DNA of 64,000 nucleotides. It comes from Spisula solida (Eukaryota > Mollusca > Bivalvia > Venerida > Mactridae). Below are positions 12,201 to 23,346 of the stretch, piece by piece. Position numbers and translations under genes: made by a program. Each line of letters begins with the position of its first letter. Position 1 is the stretch's first letter. Under the pieces are notes generated by a model. That model did not search any database and was not told where the DNA came from. It saw only the letters and a list, made by a program, of their open reading frames with translations. The DNA is taken from assembly GCA_947247005.1 (NCBI GenBank), contig OX365955.1, positions 19,077,322-19,141,321 of the forward strand, written 5' to 3'.

Positions 12201-12643
12201 GAGGTTGCGAAATTAACGTGAACGACTACTCGTACGTGTAGCTACACATGCGTGTATACGTACACGTTACAATTAAACATGAGAAAGTTACGAAGGTGTT
12301 CGAGTACCAAGCTTACCGTACATGTTTACGTTCACGTTGAAAATTAAATTTGCGTGCGAGACAAAACGTGTACACGCGCGTTAAATCGTGCGACAGTTGT
12401 AGCATAATTTCTTCATGAATGATAATAAGAGTTTACTCTCATTGAGTCCACGGGCGATGCAACTTAGTGCGATCCGTGCATACACATACATGCGTGATGT
12501 AGTACACATTTCACTTTCGTCTGTCAGACTCACACGTCCGCTACTTGTAGAAACTACACATACATGTACCTGGATGACGAAATACCCAAAAGTAGTATTC
12601 ACGTAGACGTGCGCGGTACCCCGGCCATCAATTGCGCAACCTC
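12201..12643. mobile_element. short TIR element rich in ACGT/CG steps
   Basis: Ends GAGGTTGCGAAATT (12201-12214) and AATTGCGCAACCTC (12630-12643) are inverted repeats with one mismatch. The interior is unusually rich in ACGT and CGTG words compared with its AT-rich surroundings. Overlapping open frames on both strands (12381-12606) are probably by-products. No transposase. Confidence 0.55.
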
Positions 12644-13440
12644 TATTGGCTTGTGAAACATGTGCGCGTGTAAAATCACGTTACAGTACTAGTTGAGACA
12701 TGATTTCTTCATAAATCGGTATGACCTGATGACTGTGACAATGAATACATAAAGAAACGCAAACGTTACGTTTTCTCCATATTGTTAGAACCTGTTAGAC
12801 CGGTCATTTTGGCCAGCCTGCTAGTTTCCGCTTTAGTTCTTAAACTGTATTCACACGTGAAAATTAAAAGTTCTTATTTCATTGAAAAATCTTCAACAAG
12901 GTAAACATTTGTTTTAATAATTGCATAAAAAATTACGTTGTCTGATTATGTAGCGAACAGTGAATTTTAATAATTTGACGTCTGTTTTGTAATTTTTAGT
13001 GGAATTAAAAGACAACATTTTTAAATAGATCTAGAATCTAATGTTAACTCGTCGTATTTTCTGTTGATCTAGCCACGAAGTTTATTCAACGTGCGTGATG
13101 TAGCAGTACAATTTTGATATCTTTACTTCTCATTTTAAATACTGTTGGAAATTGCATGTTTTCAATTCGAAAAGTGAAACAATCTTCGCCGCACCCACAC
13201 CGCCATGACATCCCCAAAACTAGGTGTGGCCCCCTTTCTAAATTTTCTGGAGTCGTGCCTGCCTCCCTACTCATGTGACGTCGATACTATAACAATAGAA
13301 TATATTTCATCATTAGGCAAAAGGCTAATCTTTCCGCTATTTATCACTTTTCGCTTTTTAGTGAACCATGATAACCAAGAAGTTCCGAATGTGACCAATA
13401 GTCCAAGGGGAATAACTCTAAGCGACGTAATTCGACACTA

Positions 13441-13485
13441 GATCCAACATTTTGTACTAATTTGGGCATCATTGACGTCTTGCTG
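13441..13485 (+). promoter_or_regulatory. possible 5' UTR exon end of SMYD4
   Basis: The sequence GACGTCTTGCTG followed by GTAAGAAG is a good 5' splice site at 13485/13486, in the region upstream of the SMYD4 start exon. That start exon is itself preceded by an acceptor at 15658-15660 (GTTGTTGTTGTAG), so an upstream non-coding exon must exist. This is the best candidate seen, but nothing proves the pairing. Confidence 0.3.
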
Positions 13486-14148
13486 GTAAGAAGTTGCAGT
13501 TTTGTATATATGTGTTATTTGTGAAGTTTACTATCTTTATTTGCATATAGGTAAAGTAATCATTTTGCTTTTACGTGATTAATCATAGATAATAAATTGG
13601 TGAATTGTCCAATTCAGTAATTGACATTTAATTGATAAGTTTGGATAATTTTTGTTAACTTTTCCTTTTAGTGGATTTGTTATCAATTTATAATAATTAT
13701 TATTTTAAATGTGTAACAACTATGCGATAACAATAAGTGCAATCTGCAGTGGAGATGAAATGTAGTGAATAATATTCTGATCATTCACTGTTCAAAGTTG
13801 TGATCAGTAGAACTTTTAGAAGTTCATGACATTGACAGGTGCCCAGTTAGTCCTTAGAGAAAAACTTCGCATTTTCAAATTGTAACTTTTTACATTCAAT
13901 TTGATGATTTTGATGATATTTTATTATCTTGAAATGCAAGGTTTCGATTTGACCATGTTGAAAGTAGATTCAAATCCACTGTTTATGATTTATGTCTTTA
14001 TATTATTTGACTAGTGCCCAGTTAACTCAGCTGGTAAGAGCTACAGATTAGCAGAGATTAGTAATATCAGGGGACATGGGTTCCCATGTGTAGTGCATCA
14101 TCATTTTCAGTCCTAGACAAGCTTGTTGTTTGCAGGTAGCTGCTTTTT

Positions 14149-15394
14149 ATACCCCCCACACAACGAGTTGTAAGGGGGGGTATACTGGATTCAGCTTGTC
14201 TGTCTGTCTGTCTGTCCGTCCGTCCGTAGACGCATTCTTGTGGACGCAACTCCTACAGTTTTTGCAGCATTTCCTTCAAACTTTCACAGATGAACAACCT
14301 CAACATGTAGATGTGCATAAAGGAAAGAATTTGCGCTGCAACAATTTTTGACAGAATTATGGCCCTTTGTACTTTTATGCACTATGCAATATATAGTGAA
14401 TAGTTCTTGTGGACGCAACTCCTCCTACAGTTTTTGCAGCTTTTCCTTCAAACTTTCACAGATGAACAACCTCAACATGTAGATGTGCATAAAGGAAAGA
14501 ATTTACGCTGCGACAATTTTTGACAGAATTATGGCCCTTTGTACTTTTATGCACTATGCAATATATAGTGAATAGTTCTTGTGGACGCGACTCCTCCTAC
14601 AGTTTTTGCAGCATTTCCTTCAAACTTTCACAGATGAACAACCTCAACATGTAGATGTGCATAAAGGAAAGAATTTGCACTGCAACAATTTTTGACAGAA
14701 TTATGGCCCTTTGTACTTTTATGCACTATGCAATATATAATGAATAGTTCTTGTGGACGCGACTCCTCCTACAGTTTTTGCAGCATTTCCTTCAAACTTT
14801 CACAGATGAACAACCTCAACATGTACATGTGCATAAAGGACAGAATTTGCGCTGCAACAATTTTTGACAGAATTATGGCCCTTCGTACTTTTATGCACTA
14901 TGCAATATATAGTGATTAGTTCTTGTGGACGCAACTCCTCCTACAGTTTTTGCAGCATTTCCTTCAAACTTTCACAGATAAACAACCTCAACATGTAGAT
15001 GTGCATAAAGGAAAGAATTTACGCTGCAACAATTTTTGACAGAATTATGGCCCTTTGTACTTATATGCATTATGCAATATATAGTGAATAGTTCTTGTGG
15101 ACGCAACTCCTCCTACAGTTTTTGCAGCATTTCCTTCAAACTTTCACAGATGAACAACCTCAACATGTAGATGTGCATAAAGAAAAGAATTTGTGCTTTG
15201 ACAATTTTTGACAGAATTATGGCCCTTTGTACTTTTATGCACTATGCAATATACAGTGAATAGTTCTTGTGGACGCAACTTCTCCTACAGTTTTTGCAGC
15301 ATTTTCTTCAAACTTTACCAGATGAACAACCTCAACATGTAGATGTGCATAAAGAAAAGAATTAGCTGCAATGATTTTGCCATGCGGGGGGTAT
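14149..15394. repeat. 172-bp tandem array bounded by ATACCCCCC / GGGGGGTAT ends
   Basis: TGGACGC recurs at 14241, 14410, 14582, 14754, 14926, 15098 and 15270, giving seven copies of a 172-bp unit (TTCTTGTGGACGCAACTCC ... GCACTATGCAATATATAGTG). The block opens with TATACCCCCC and a GTCTGTCTGTCTGTCCGTCC run, and closes with GCGGGGGGTAT, so the ends are inverted. It lies in the 5' UTR intron of SMYD4. Such CCCCCC-ended repeats are common in bivalves. Confidence 0.8.
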
Positions 15395-15687
15395 ATTAGT
15401 CTGCCGAATGGCGACAGTTCTAGTTATTTTCTGATCTGTCCAGCTAGTTTTACTCTGTATACTCAATATTATTTTATATATACTGTATACTCGGGGCCTG
15501 GCTCACTTTCTCTGACCCCTTTTGACCTAACGTGGCGTATAAAACATCTCCTCAGTCGCCATAAAAATATCATTTCTTATTTAAAAATTTTATTCAACGA
15601 TCAATCCTTATAATTGATCATGGATTAAAGATTAATATAACTTGTGTGTTGTTGTTGTAGATACCAGAACAGGAACTTGACTGTGAT

Positions 15688-18600
15688 ATGAGCAATAAAC
15701 AACCGACTACAGCCAGCCAAGGTAACATTGTTATGTTCATATCCATCAATCCATGCTCACTGTGACAGTTGATATTGTCTAGGCAGCTTGAGGTCCGGAG
15801 TTGGTGTCCGAGTTTTGATATATTTTTCTGACACGGTTAGTGTGGGTTACAATGGAGCCTTACATGTCTTAACACAAAGAGATTTATGCTTTTTTACTCC
15901 CACCATTCAGAAGTTAGGACAAATTCCAAACTGGAGGAAAATAAGTCACAATGACCTGTGGGCATGTAGATCTTTTTATGTGAGTGACCCAGATAGGTGA
16001 TTGATGTCCCTGATGCATCCAGAGATTGAGTTCTAGTCTGTACATTTTTCTGACATTTTCAGACTCTCTGAATATAAAACTCTTTAACATCTTGTTTATT
16101 AATGAAGTTCAAACCTGAATATATATAATGACTTAATATCCAAGCTCTAGAATCCTAGTGTGTCATATAATTGTGAAGCGCAATAGAATAATTTTTATGT
16201 TTAAATAATTTTTGCACTATATAGATGACATGTATTTGTATTGTATTTGATAAGATATTGTGAATTTATATATTTCTTGTATAGAATGGCTAGGTGTATT
16301 GAAGGCAAACATGGACAAGTCTGGATCATTCACTACGTTTTTAGATGACTTCAAACTGTGTAAATCAGATCAAAGTCGAATACAGAAAGTGTATGACCTA
16401 CCTACAACATCAGATATTCTCAAAGGTATGCAATATGTACAGTAAAACCTCTCTAGAGCAACACTTGATATTAAAAGAAAAAATGTTAAGGGGTTCCATT
16501 TGACTCGGGAGTAGAGGTTTTGATCCTCTAAATTTCCAAAATGCTACATTTTGACCCTCCAGATTTTGGTTTGTATAGGGTCCTTTTCTCTAAACATCAT
16601 GGATATTTTGTCTATAAAATGGTAAAATTTAGTCAAAAGTATCAAAATGACTCTTCAGATTCAGAAGCTAGTGGAACCCCTGATGTTGGATGATATTCTA
16701 GCATTCCAGTATGAATAAATTAGGTAATGGCCTCACCCTGCATTGTATGTTTGGGAAAAGTATAAGTATGATCAGGATCAACTATCACTCCCTATCTGTA
16801 GCTACCTGCCTGTGTATTCTACTGTTCAATGTTGAGGCTTATCAGTACCATCACTACTACATGTATGCATGGTTAACTAACATCAGCCATGATAAATGTA
16901 CTACCTCAAGTGGTTTTGATTATTTCTGCCCAGCCTCTTGTCAGTTAATCTACCATATAATCTTTGTATCATCTACATTTTCCAGACTGGATATTAATTA
17001 TGACCCACCACAAGATATAGCATATTTGTCTTTATCAATATTCACTAATTAATAATAAACATAAATAGCCTTGCTGATCATTCTTTGCATATTCAAAAAT
17101 GTCCTAATTTTAAGATAATTGAGAATTATTACTCTGCAATGAAAAAGGGATTTATTATTGTGCTTGAGACTGATCTCAAACATGATTGAAGGATCAAATT
17201 CAAAATTTAAAACCCAGATTCTATTTATAATTATTGTATAGTTCAATATTTTATAACTATGTACATAACTTTGCTTAATAATTACAACAACTGTCATCCT
17301 GGTAAGTATATTAAGTAATGAATGGAAAAGTACTGTTCAATTTATCAGACTAACATAAAATCAATCAGACTGGCAAAGGCTGAAAACATGAAATTCCAGC
17401 TGTAAATTTGTCTGTACAAATCAGATATGCAGACTTTAAGCTGTCTATTACAATCTGTAGTCAGATAGTGTCTATTTTAGTTATGACCATCAAACTTTGC
17501 AAGAATATAAACTATCGGCAGGATTGTGAAGTTTGCTACTGTTTTTGCTGCAACCAAGTTTCAAAAGAGTTATTCCTCTTGTTTGAACATCTGATTTTCA
17601 TGTAATTTTATGTTTCTGTATTGATAGTTACTCCAGTGAAGAGAGGGAAGAATGCGGATGAGTCAGTGCGACTACGTGAGGAGGGTAATGCTGCATTCAA
17701 GAAACGACAGTACAAGAAAACATTGGAATTATACAACAGAAGTGTATGTTCTGCTCCCACATCCGGGGACACATCGGTACTTGCTCTAGCATACGCTAAC
17801 AGGTCTGCAGTACTCTGTCATATCAAACTGTATAAAGCTTGTCTCCTGGATATACAGTCATCATTAGACTATGGCTACCCAGACAGTTTAAGGTAGGTTC
17901 AACCTAACACTTGCTGTAACAGTTGATTGAAAGTAACCTTGAGTTTTTTATTTGCCTAACCGCGGAGTACTTTACTTTTAAGGGTCGTCAACGGCATATG
18001 GTGTCTTGTCAAGAAAAAATCTTTCAAATTGTACAATTCTTTTCCCAAGCAATGAAGTTTACTGTTTTCAAGTGTTAGTAATTTTAAAATATGTAAGTTC
18101 AAATATTTATTGTATAAATGGCCATCAGCCCATACTCAATGATACAATTCATTTAAAATAATAACAAACATTTACACGTCAGGAATAATCCGGATTTGCT
18201 GCTTTAGAAAGAGTGAACTTTTCTGCAGGAAATAAAAGTTATTTGATGAAAAAATTTAAAGAATTGACAAAGTTATGGTCATTTAAAGTTTCATAAGCTG
18301 AATTTTAACAATAGAACAATGTTTGAAACAGAGTTTTACTCTAGGGATGTGTGCTAATGGTGCCCAAAACAGACTTACGACTCATTTTCAGGATTGGGCA
18401 TTATTCCTCAGTACGACCCCTGTGATAATTGTTTGAGTGTACAATGTACCTTACACTAGTCCTTTGAGCGATGTTTATATGGTAGTTTAGTTACTGATGA
18501 TTTGTGTGTCATATTTACAGGTACAAACTGTATGAACGGCAAGGTAAATGTCACTACCAGTTGATATTTGTTCTATTTGTGTGTCATATTTACAGGCACA

Positions 18601-20238
18601 AACTGTATGAACGGCAAGGTTTATATGGTAGTTTAGTTACTGGTGATGTTCTATTTGTGTGTCATATTTTACAGGCACAAACTGTATGAACGGCGAGGTA
18701 AATGTCACTACCAGTTGAATCATGAAGGTGAAGCAAAGCAAGCATTCGAGAGTGCCAAGGAAGCGGTCCATCAGTCTGGTCTGGATCAAACAAAGATGAA
18801 CAATCTAATCAATGTCTATGATAAGGAGATTTGGCAGTGTGAGAAAATGTCCGAACTTCCACTTAGAAATGAAGACAAGACAGAGGAATTGTATTCACCA
18901 ATTCCAAGCCTAGATAGTGATGTCAACAAACAGGTCCCAGTCATGTCCGATATGGTAGATTTTGGATACAGTGAGCAGTCAGGTCGTGGATTGTTCGCAC
19001 AGAGTGATATCGAAGTTGGAGAAGTTATAATCGTAGAGAAACCATTCGCATCAACTGTTCTGTCTAACTTTAAGACTCGATATTGTAATAATTGTTGTGT
19101 GAGAGTTGTTGTACCTACTCCAAGTACGTCATGCAGTAGTGTCGTGTTCTGTACGGAGACATGTCGGAAAGATGCATGGGACAGCTATCATCAGTACGAG
19201 TGTGAGATTTTGGAATGTGTCCAAAAACCTGAGATCAATCTTGGCCCTCTTGCTCTGAAAACTGTCATGAAAGCTGGTTACCAATCACTAGTGGAATCGG
19301 AAGATAAATCTGACACGGATCCGACGAAGATAGCGCTAGATGAAAATGATGTGTATGATAGTCAGAATTATCACACAGTCTACAGTCTGGTGAATCACGT
19401 AGACGACAGGGAAGCTGAACAACTGTTACAGCACACGTTAGAGGCTGTCTACTTGCTTAAATGTCTTGAGTTTACTAAATTTTTCGAAGAATCTGAGCAA
19501 ACAAAGAAAAAGAATAAATACTTGGTCGGGGGTCACATTCTTAGAAATCTTTTGATGTTACCTTGCAATGCGCATGAATGTTCCGAGTTATCCTACGTAC
19601 CTGTAAACTTACCCGGATCTTACTGTGTGGAGGTTGGCTCGGCTATTTACCCCGTGTTGAGTTTGATTAACCACTCGTGTGACCCGAATGTTGTCCGTCA
19701 TAGTTACGGTAATGTCTGTGTTGTTAGAGCTATAAGGAATATTTCTAAAGGATCTGAGATAGTTGATAATTACGGTGCATTATCTGCCCTGACACCGACA
19801 CAAGATAGACGTGATAAGCTGTCTAAGGAGTACTTCTTCACTTGCCAATGTCTGGCCTGCACTGAGGATTACGCACAGTATAACGACATCCCGGCAGTTA
19901 CGCCTGTATTTAAATGCGACGCATGTGGAGGTCCAGTATTTTTGCCAATCAAACACAAGTACGACATTGTACCATGTGATACCTGTGAGCTGAACCACGC
20001 CCTCCGTCCACGACTCTCTTCTCTCTCCCAGTCTGATGAGAATTACCGTATGGCAATGAGAGATGTCCTTACAGGGACGTGTGACCAAATTGATCAAAGT
20101 ATTATATTTCTTCAGGGACATTTATGTTTGATGGATCGGTTACTATGCCGACCGTGGAGAGATTATAATGATTGCCAGGAAGCATTGAAACAATGTTATG
20201 CATATAAAGCAAGTCATTATACTTCGTCGGACAAATAG
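15688..20238 (+). CDS. SMYD4: SMYD4-like protein: TPR, MYND zinc finger and SET domain
   Basis: A putative lysine methyltransferase of the SMYD4 branch. Exons 15688-15721, 16285-16425, 17628-17892 and 18675-20238 join in phase to 667 aa, shorter than the roughly 800 aa vertebrate protein. N-terminal TPR units lie at about residues 72-180 (EEGNAAFKKRQYKKTLELYN, then ALAYANRSAVLCHIKLYKAC). The SET-N segment SGRGLFAQSDIEVGE is at about 249-263. The MYND finger is at about 284-323 (CNNC, CTETCRKDAW, HQYEC). The SET core NHSCDPN is at 479-485, followed by a Cys-rich post-SET (CQCLAC) and CDAC/CDTC pairs. Start: the ATG at 15688 (MSNKQPTTASQ) follows a splice acceptor, so the gene has a 5' UTR exon. 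The acceptor of the last exon is present in three tandem copies (18520, 18595, 18674); only the last keeps the frame open. Confidence 0.92.
16489..16681. mobile_element. MITE family B (AGGGGTTCCA ends), copy 1
   Basis: About 193 bp, starting AGGGGTTCCATTTGACTCGG and ending AGTGGAACCCCT, so the ends are inverted. The body (AGATTTTGGTTTG, TCATTTTCTC-like, ATTTAGTCAAAAGTATC) recurs at 29938-30122, 45794-45958 and, inverted and partial, about 51270-51358. It lies in SMYD4 intron 2. Confidence 0.75.
18474..18722 (+). repeat. three tandem copies of a 3' splice site plus exon start (SMYD4 last exon)
   Basis: TGTGTGTCATATTT(T)ACAG followed by (G)CACAAACTGTATGAACGG occurs with acceptors ending at 18520, 18595 and 18674. 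Steps are 75 and 79 bp. The intron text TTTATATGGTAGTTTAGTTA also repeats (18474 and 18620). The last copy continues into the long exon. Acceptor 2 or acceptor 1 leads to an in-frame TGA at about 18687 because copy 3 has one extra T. Copy 1 also has AAG|GTAAAT 23 nt after its acceptor, which could define a 23-nt exon. Confidence 0.85.
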
Positions 20239-20604
20239 ATTAAATCTGTCATGTACATCATGTAATCACACATAGTTTATGCTTTAGTAAAAAATTAAAT
20301 GGAACACGTTAAATTCCTAGTCTGAGCTTACAAAGTATAATAATAATTATGACCTCATTTTTTAACAAAAGAAAATGGGCACCTATGTACATGTATGTCT
20401 GTAGTTTATAGATGTATTGTTTTCTCTATTTCAATAATAGGACCACCAAAATACAACACTTAACATACCAATTTCTTGTAGCTTGATATTAATAAACTCC
20501 CGCCAAATTTGAAACCGATCATTTCCGATTTGTGAAGTCGGTAAATATTGTTACGATCCGTTCATCGTTGGTAAAATTCTGATAGTTTATGTTCCGTTGG
20601 AAGA

Positions 20605-20755
20605 GTACATTCATGGGTGAAAGTTTGAAATTCTGAAAAACCTGAAATCCTCAAAAATTGACTGTTTATATAGGGAAAATAAAGAAAAACAGGATTTTTG
20701 GTACTCTCAAAAACCTGAAATTCAGGCATGCACTGGAAAACTTTCACCCATGTAC
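20605..20755. repeat. small inverted-repeat element in the SMYD4 3' region
   Basis: CATGGGTGAAAGTTT at 20612 pairs with AAACTTTCACCCATG at 20737-20751, with AACCTGAAAT words inside both arms. It looks like a small MITE or hairpin lying in or just after the SMYD4 3' UTR. Confidence 0.5.
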
Positions 20756-21397
20756 ATTGAATCATTCACTAATTTGTACAGGACCAACTACATCAGATTT
20801 ATGTGTATGTTTAAGATTGATCTGTTTCATTGTTCTCTTGGTATCATAACAGTATAATATTATGGGGACGATAGTGGAGTCGCTCATTCAGTCTGACAGT
20901 ATATCAGACAAATGTTGTCCATGCTATTTCTCAGTAACTGTTAAGAATTTTAAAATTTAACAAAACGACTGTGAAACTAACGTTACTGATAACTGTGTCG
21001 ATGGTGTTGGGGGAGGGGGTCAGTGTTTTGGGGGATTCATCATTTCAGTGATTGTTCTTGTTTTGTTTTTTATCCTCAACCTTTTTATGCCAAGGTATTC
21101 CTACATTGTATACTGTCCAAGTAATATGGATGAAAGTTCTTACAAAATGTTGCTGTGTATATTTTGTATTGTATTAGGTAGAAATGTTTGTGAATAGGTG
21201 AATCAGATCATTAGACATTGCATGTGAATGTTTCTGTGTATGACTTCATTACCTGTATATTTAATATACAGATGTGTTGTCACTTAAACTTGTATTGAGA
21301 AATCCTCAAACTTGACCGGTTATACTGTTGTTTTTTACTGAGATATGTTTTCTTATTTATATAGAATATTTTAAGTTTCATTTAAATTCATGTACTG

Positions 21398-21403
21398 AAT
21401 AAA
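21398..21403 (+). promoter_or_regulatory. candidate polyadenylation signal of SMYD4
   Basis: AATAAA in the context CTGAATAAAGATGTG, about 1160 nt after the SMYD4 stop. A GT-rich stretch (GTGTTATGTTTGTTTGACC) follows directly, as expected of a poly(A) site. The interval 20239-22570 otherwise shows no gene. Confidence 0.5.
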
Positions 21404-22570
21404 GATGTGTTATGTTTGTTTGACCCGAGTGTACACCATCTCCCTGCTGTTATTGTTTAGATTATTGGTGATTGAGCCAAATGTATTAATGATACAGATG
21501 TGTGAGAAGAGTGTGTTATGGAGTATCTAGATGTCTGTACTACGTTAGTAATATAATCTTGAATGGTGCTAACTTGATAGTGTTACCTCTGACCATCAGG
21601 TATCATATATATTTTTGTATGAAGATGTTTCATGTATAGTTCGCCGGAGATAACACTAATCTTTGTTTACAAAAAAAATGAAAATTGAATATATTTTTAA
21701 TTTTTGTTCAATCTTGTGCATATACACTTTCAGTGCTATACTCTTTAAATCTACACTGATCACTGGCGGCCAGTCGACGTGCAGTGTTTATAATTTGCTT
21801 TTTTATTGATAAGACTAGAGCTATCCCCGGTGAACTATACAACTGCACATTATTTTGTTACAGTTGTGGCTTATTTATTTTGTTCAAAATATGCAATATA
21901 ATTGTCTTTCTATGATTGTGTGATAATTTTGCTGTGGTAAATGTTGAGGGATAGAAGTAAAACTTGTCTTAACTACCTGCCTTTCTGTGTAACTTTGATA
22001 AAAGGGGCTGAAGACCTTCAATTTGGGAGAGGGGGATATTGTGTTTAGGTATATTGTGGATGTCACTGTACAAGTTGTCTTCATGTTTAGTGGAACACTG
22101 CACAATTTTATAGTAAATCTTCCTGATGAGGAAGGATTATATTGGGCACTGTTGTATAGAGTAAGAGTCCTGATCTAGGTACAAATAACATAACACTATA
22201 TGCTTGCATCCCTCAATGTAGCCTCATTTGTCTTATATCCTTGTATAATTGAACCAGAAATTTGACGTTCTCATGTACAAATATTAATAATGTGCCAAAT
22301 GTGTGTATTTTACCTGCAGTATGTGTTTGTATTATATTGTTTTAGCATCTGACTGTTAATAATGTATTTTTCTACACAATGTGTTCATCAGAAACCTATT
22401 ATGACCATAACATATATGTTATAAAATCTTTATGGATTGTTATTAAATATATTTATAAAATGATGAATATGTTTACATTGTTTATGCCAATGCTTTTTTC
22501 CACTACCGATTTGAACTGATCACTTTTCCTTGAACTAACAACTAGTCTCAGGATGAATATGTTCAACAAC

Positions 22571-22831
22571 TATAGTCCAGCGAATTTGACACGACTCTCG
22601 AACTTCTATAAGCATAATTTCACAGCTGATTTATTGTCTATATTTATATCCTCGGTTCTGTGTTTTCATAAGCGTGGAGTATCACGAAGACACTCGAGGT
22701 GTTATACCAACACAAATCTTTAAGGAACGATTTTGCATGATTTGCTTGCGGAAATTTATATATTCAACGCAAAAACCCTGTAATATATTCATGCATAAAG
22801 GTCAGGATCGTGTCAAATTCTCCGTGCTATA
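22571..22831 (-). mobile_element. MITE family A, copy 2
   Basis: Same family as 8638-8894, in the opposite orientation. It starts TATAGTCCAGCGAATTTGAC and ends TGTCAAATTCTCCGTGCTATA. The imperfect terminal repeats and the whole internal block are kept. It lies between the convergent 3' ends of SMYD4 and DDX51. Confidence 0.8.
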
Positions 22832-23310
22832 GCAACTGCTAACTTTATGGAGAATGTAACTGGGAGTTGCAGCCAGTAGTACTGAGGGACTTTCTAGCAC
22901 TCTACCAAGTCTTAAAACCAGCTCAGCAGAATCATATATATCTACATGTACAGTCACTCAGAATACTATATACAATTCAAACCTGTCTTATAAAGACCAT
23001 CCATGAGAAGAGTAAACAGGAGTCTTTGTTCACAAGTGGTCTCTCTTTTATAATACAAGTTAAATATTGAAAATCTACATGTCAAGACCAAGTTTACACA
23101 TAAAATTTTGAAGATTCTTTGGCAAAAGTGTTGTCCATCAGAAATCACAAGGTTGCATACTGACAGCACAAGAATACAGATGTACCCACTATTCTTCAAA
23201 GGAGGGCAAAATAAAGGCAGGAAGATGTGACGTAGTGACGGTTGGTAGTCATAGCAACTCTTACTGAGTGAATGAAGTAACAAAACCAGCAAAACTTCAA
23301 TTATATAAAA

Positions 23311-23316
23311 TTTATT
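23311..23316 (-). promoter_or_regulatory. candidate polyadenylation signal of DDX51
   Basis: AATAAA on the minus strand only 31 nt after the DDX51 TAA. It would give a very short 3' UTR. The stretch 22832-23346 between the two convergent genes holds nothing else recognised. Confidence 0.45.
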
Positions 23317-23346
23317 GGCATTAAAATTTGACACAATTTTAAGACT

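Noticed and set aside
16711..17052. 113-codon plus frame in SMYD4 intron 2
   Set aside because: No acceptor or donor in a compatible phase and no homology to SMYD4; the flanking exons join perfectly without it.
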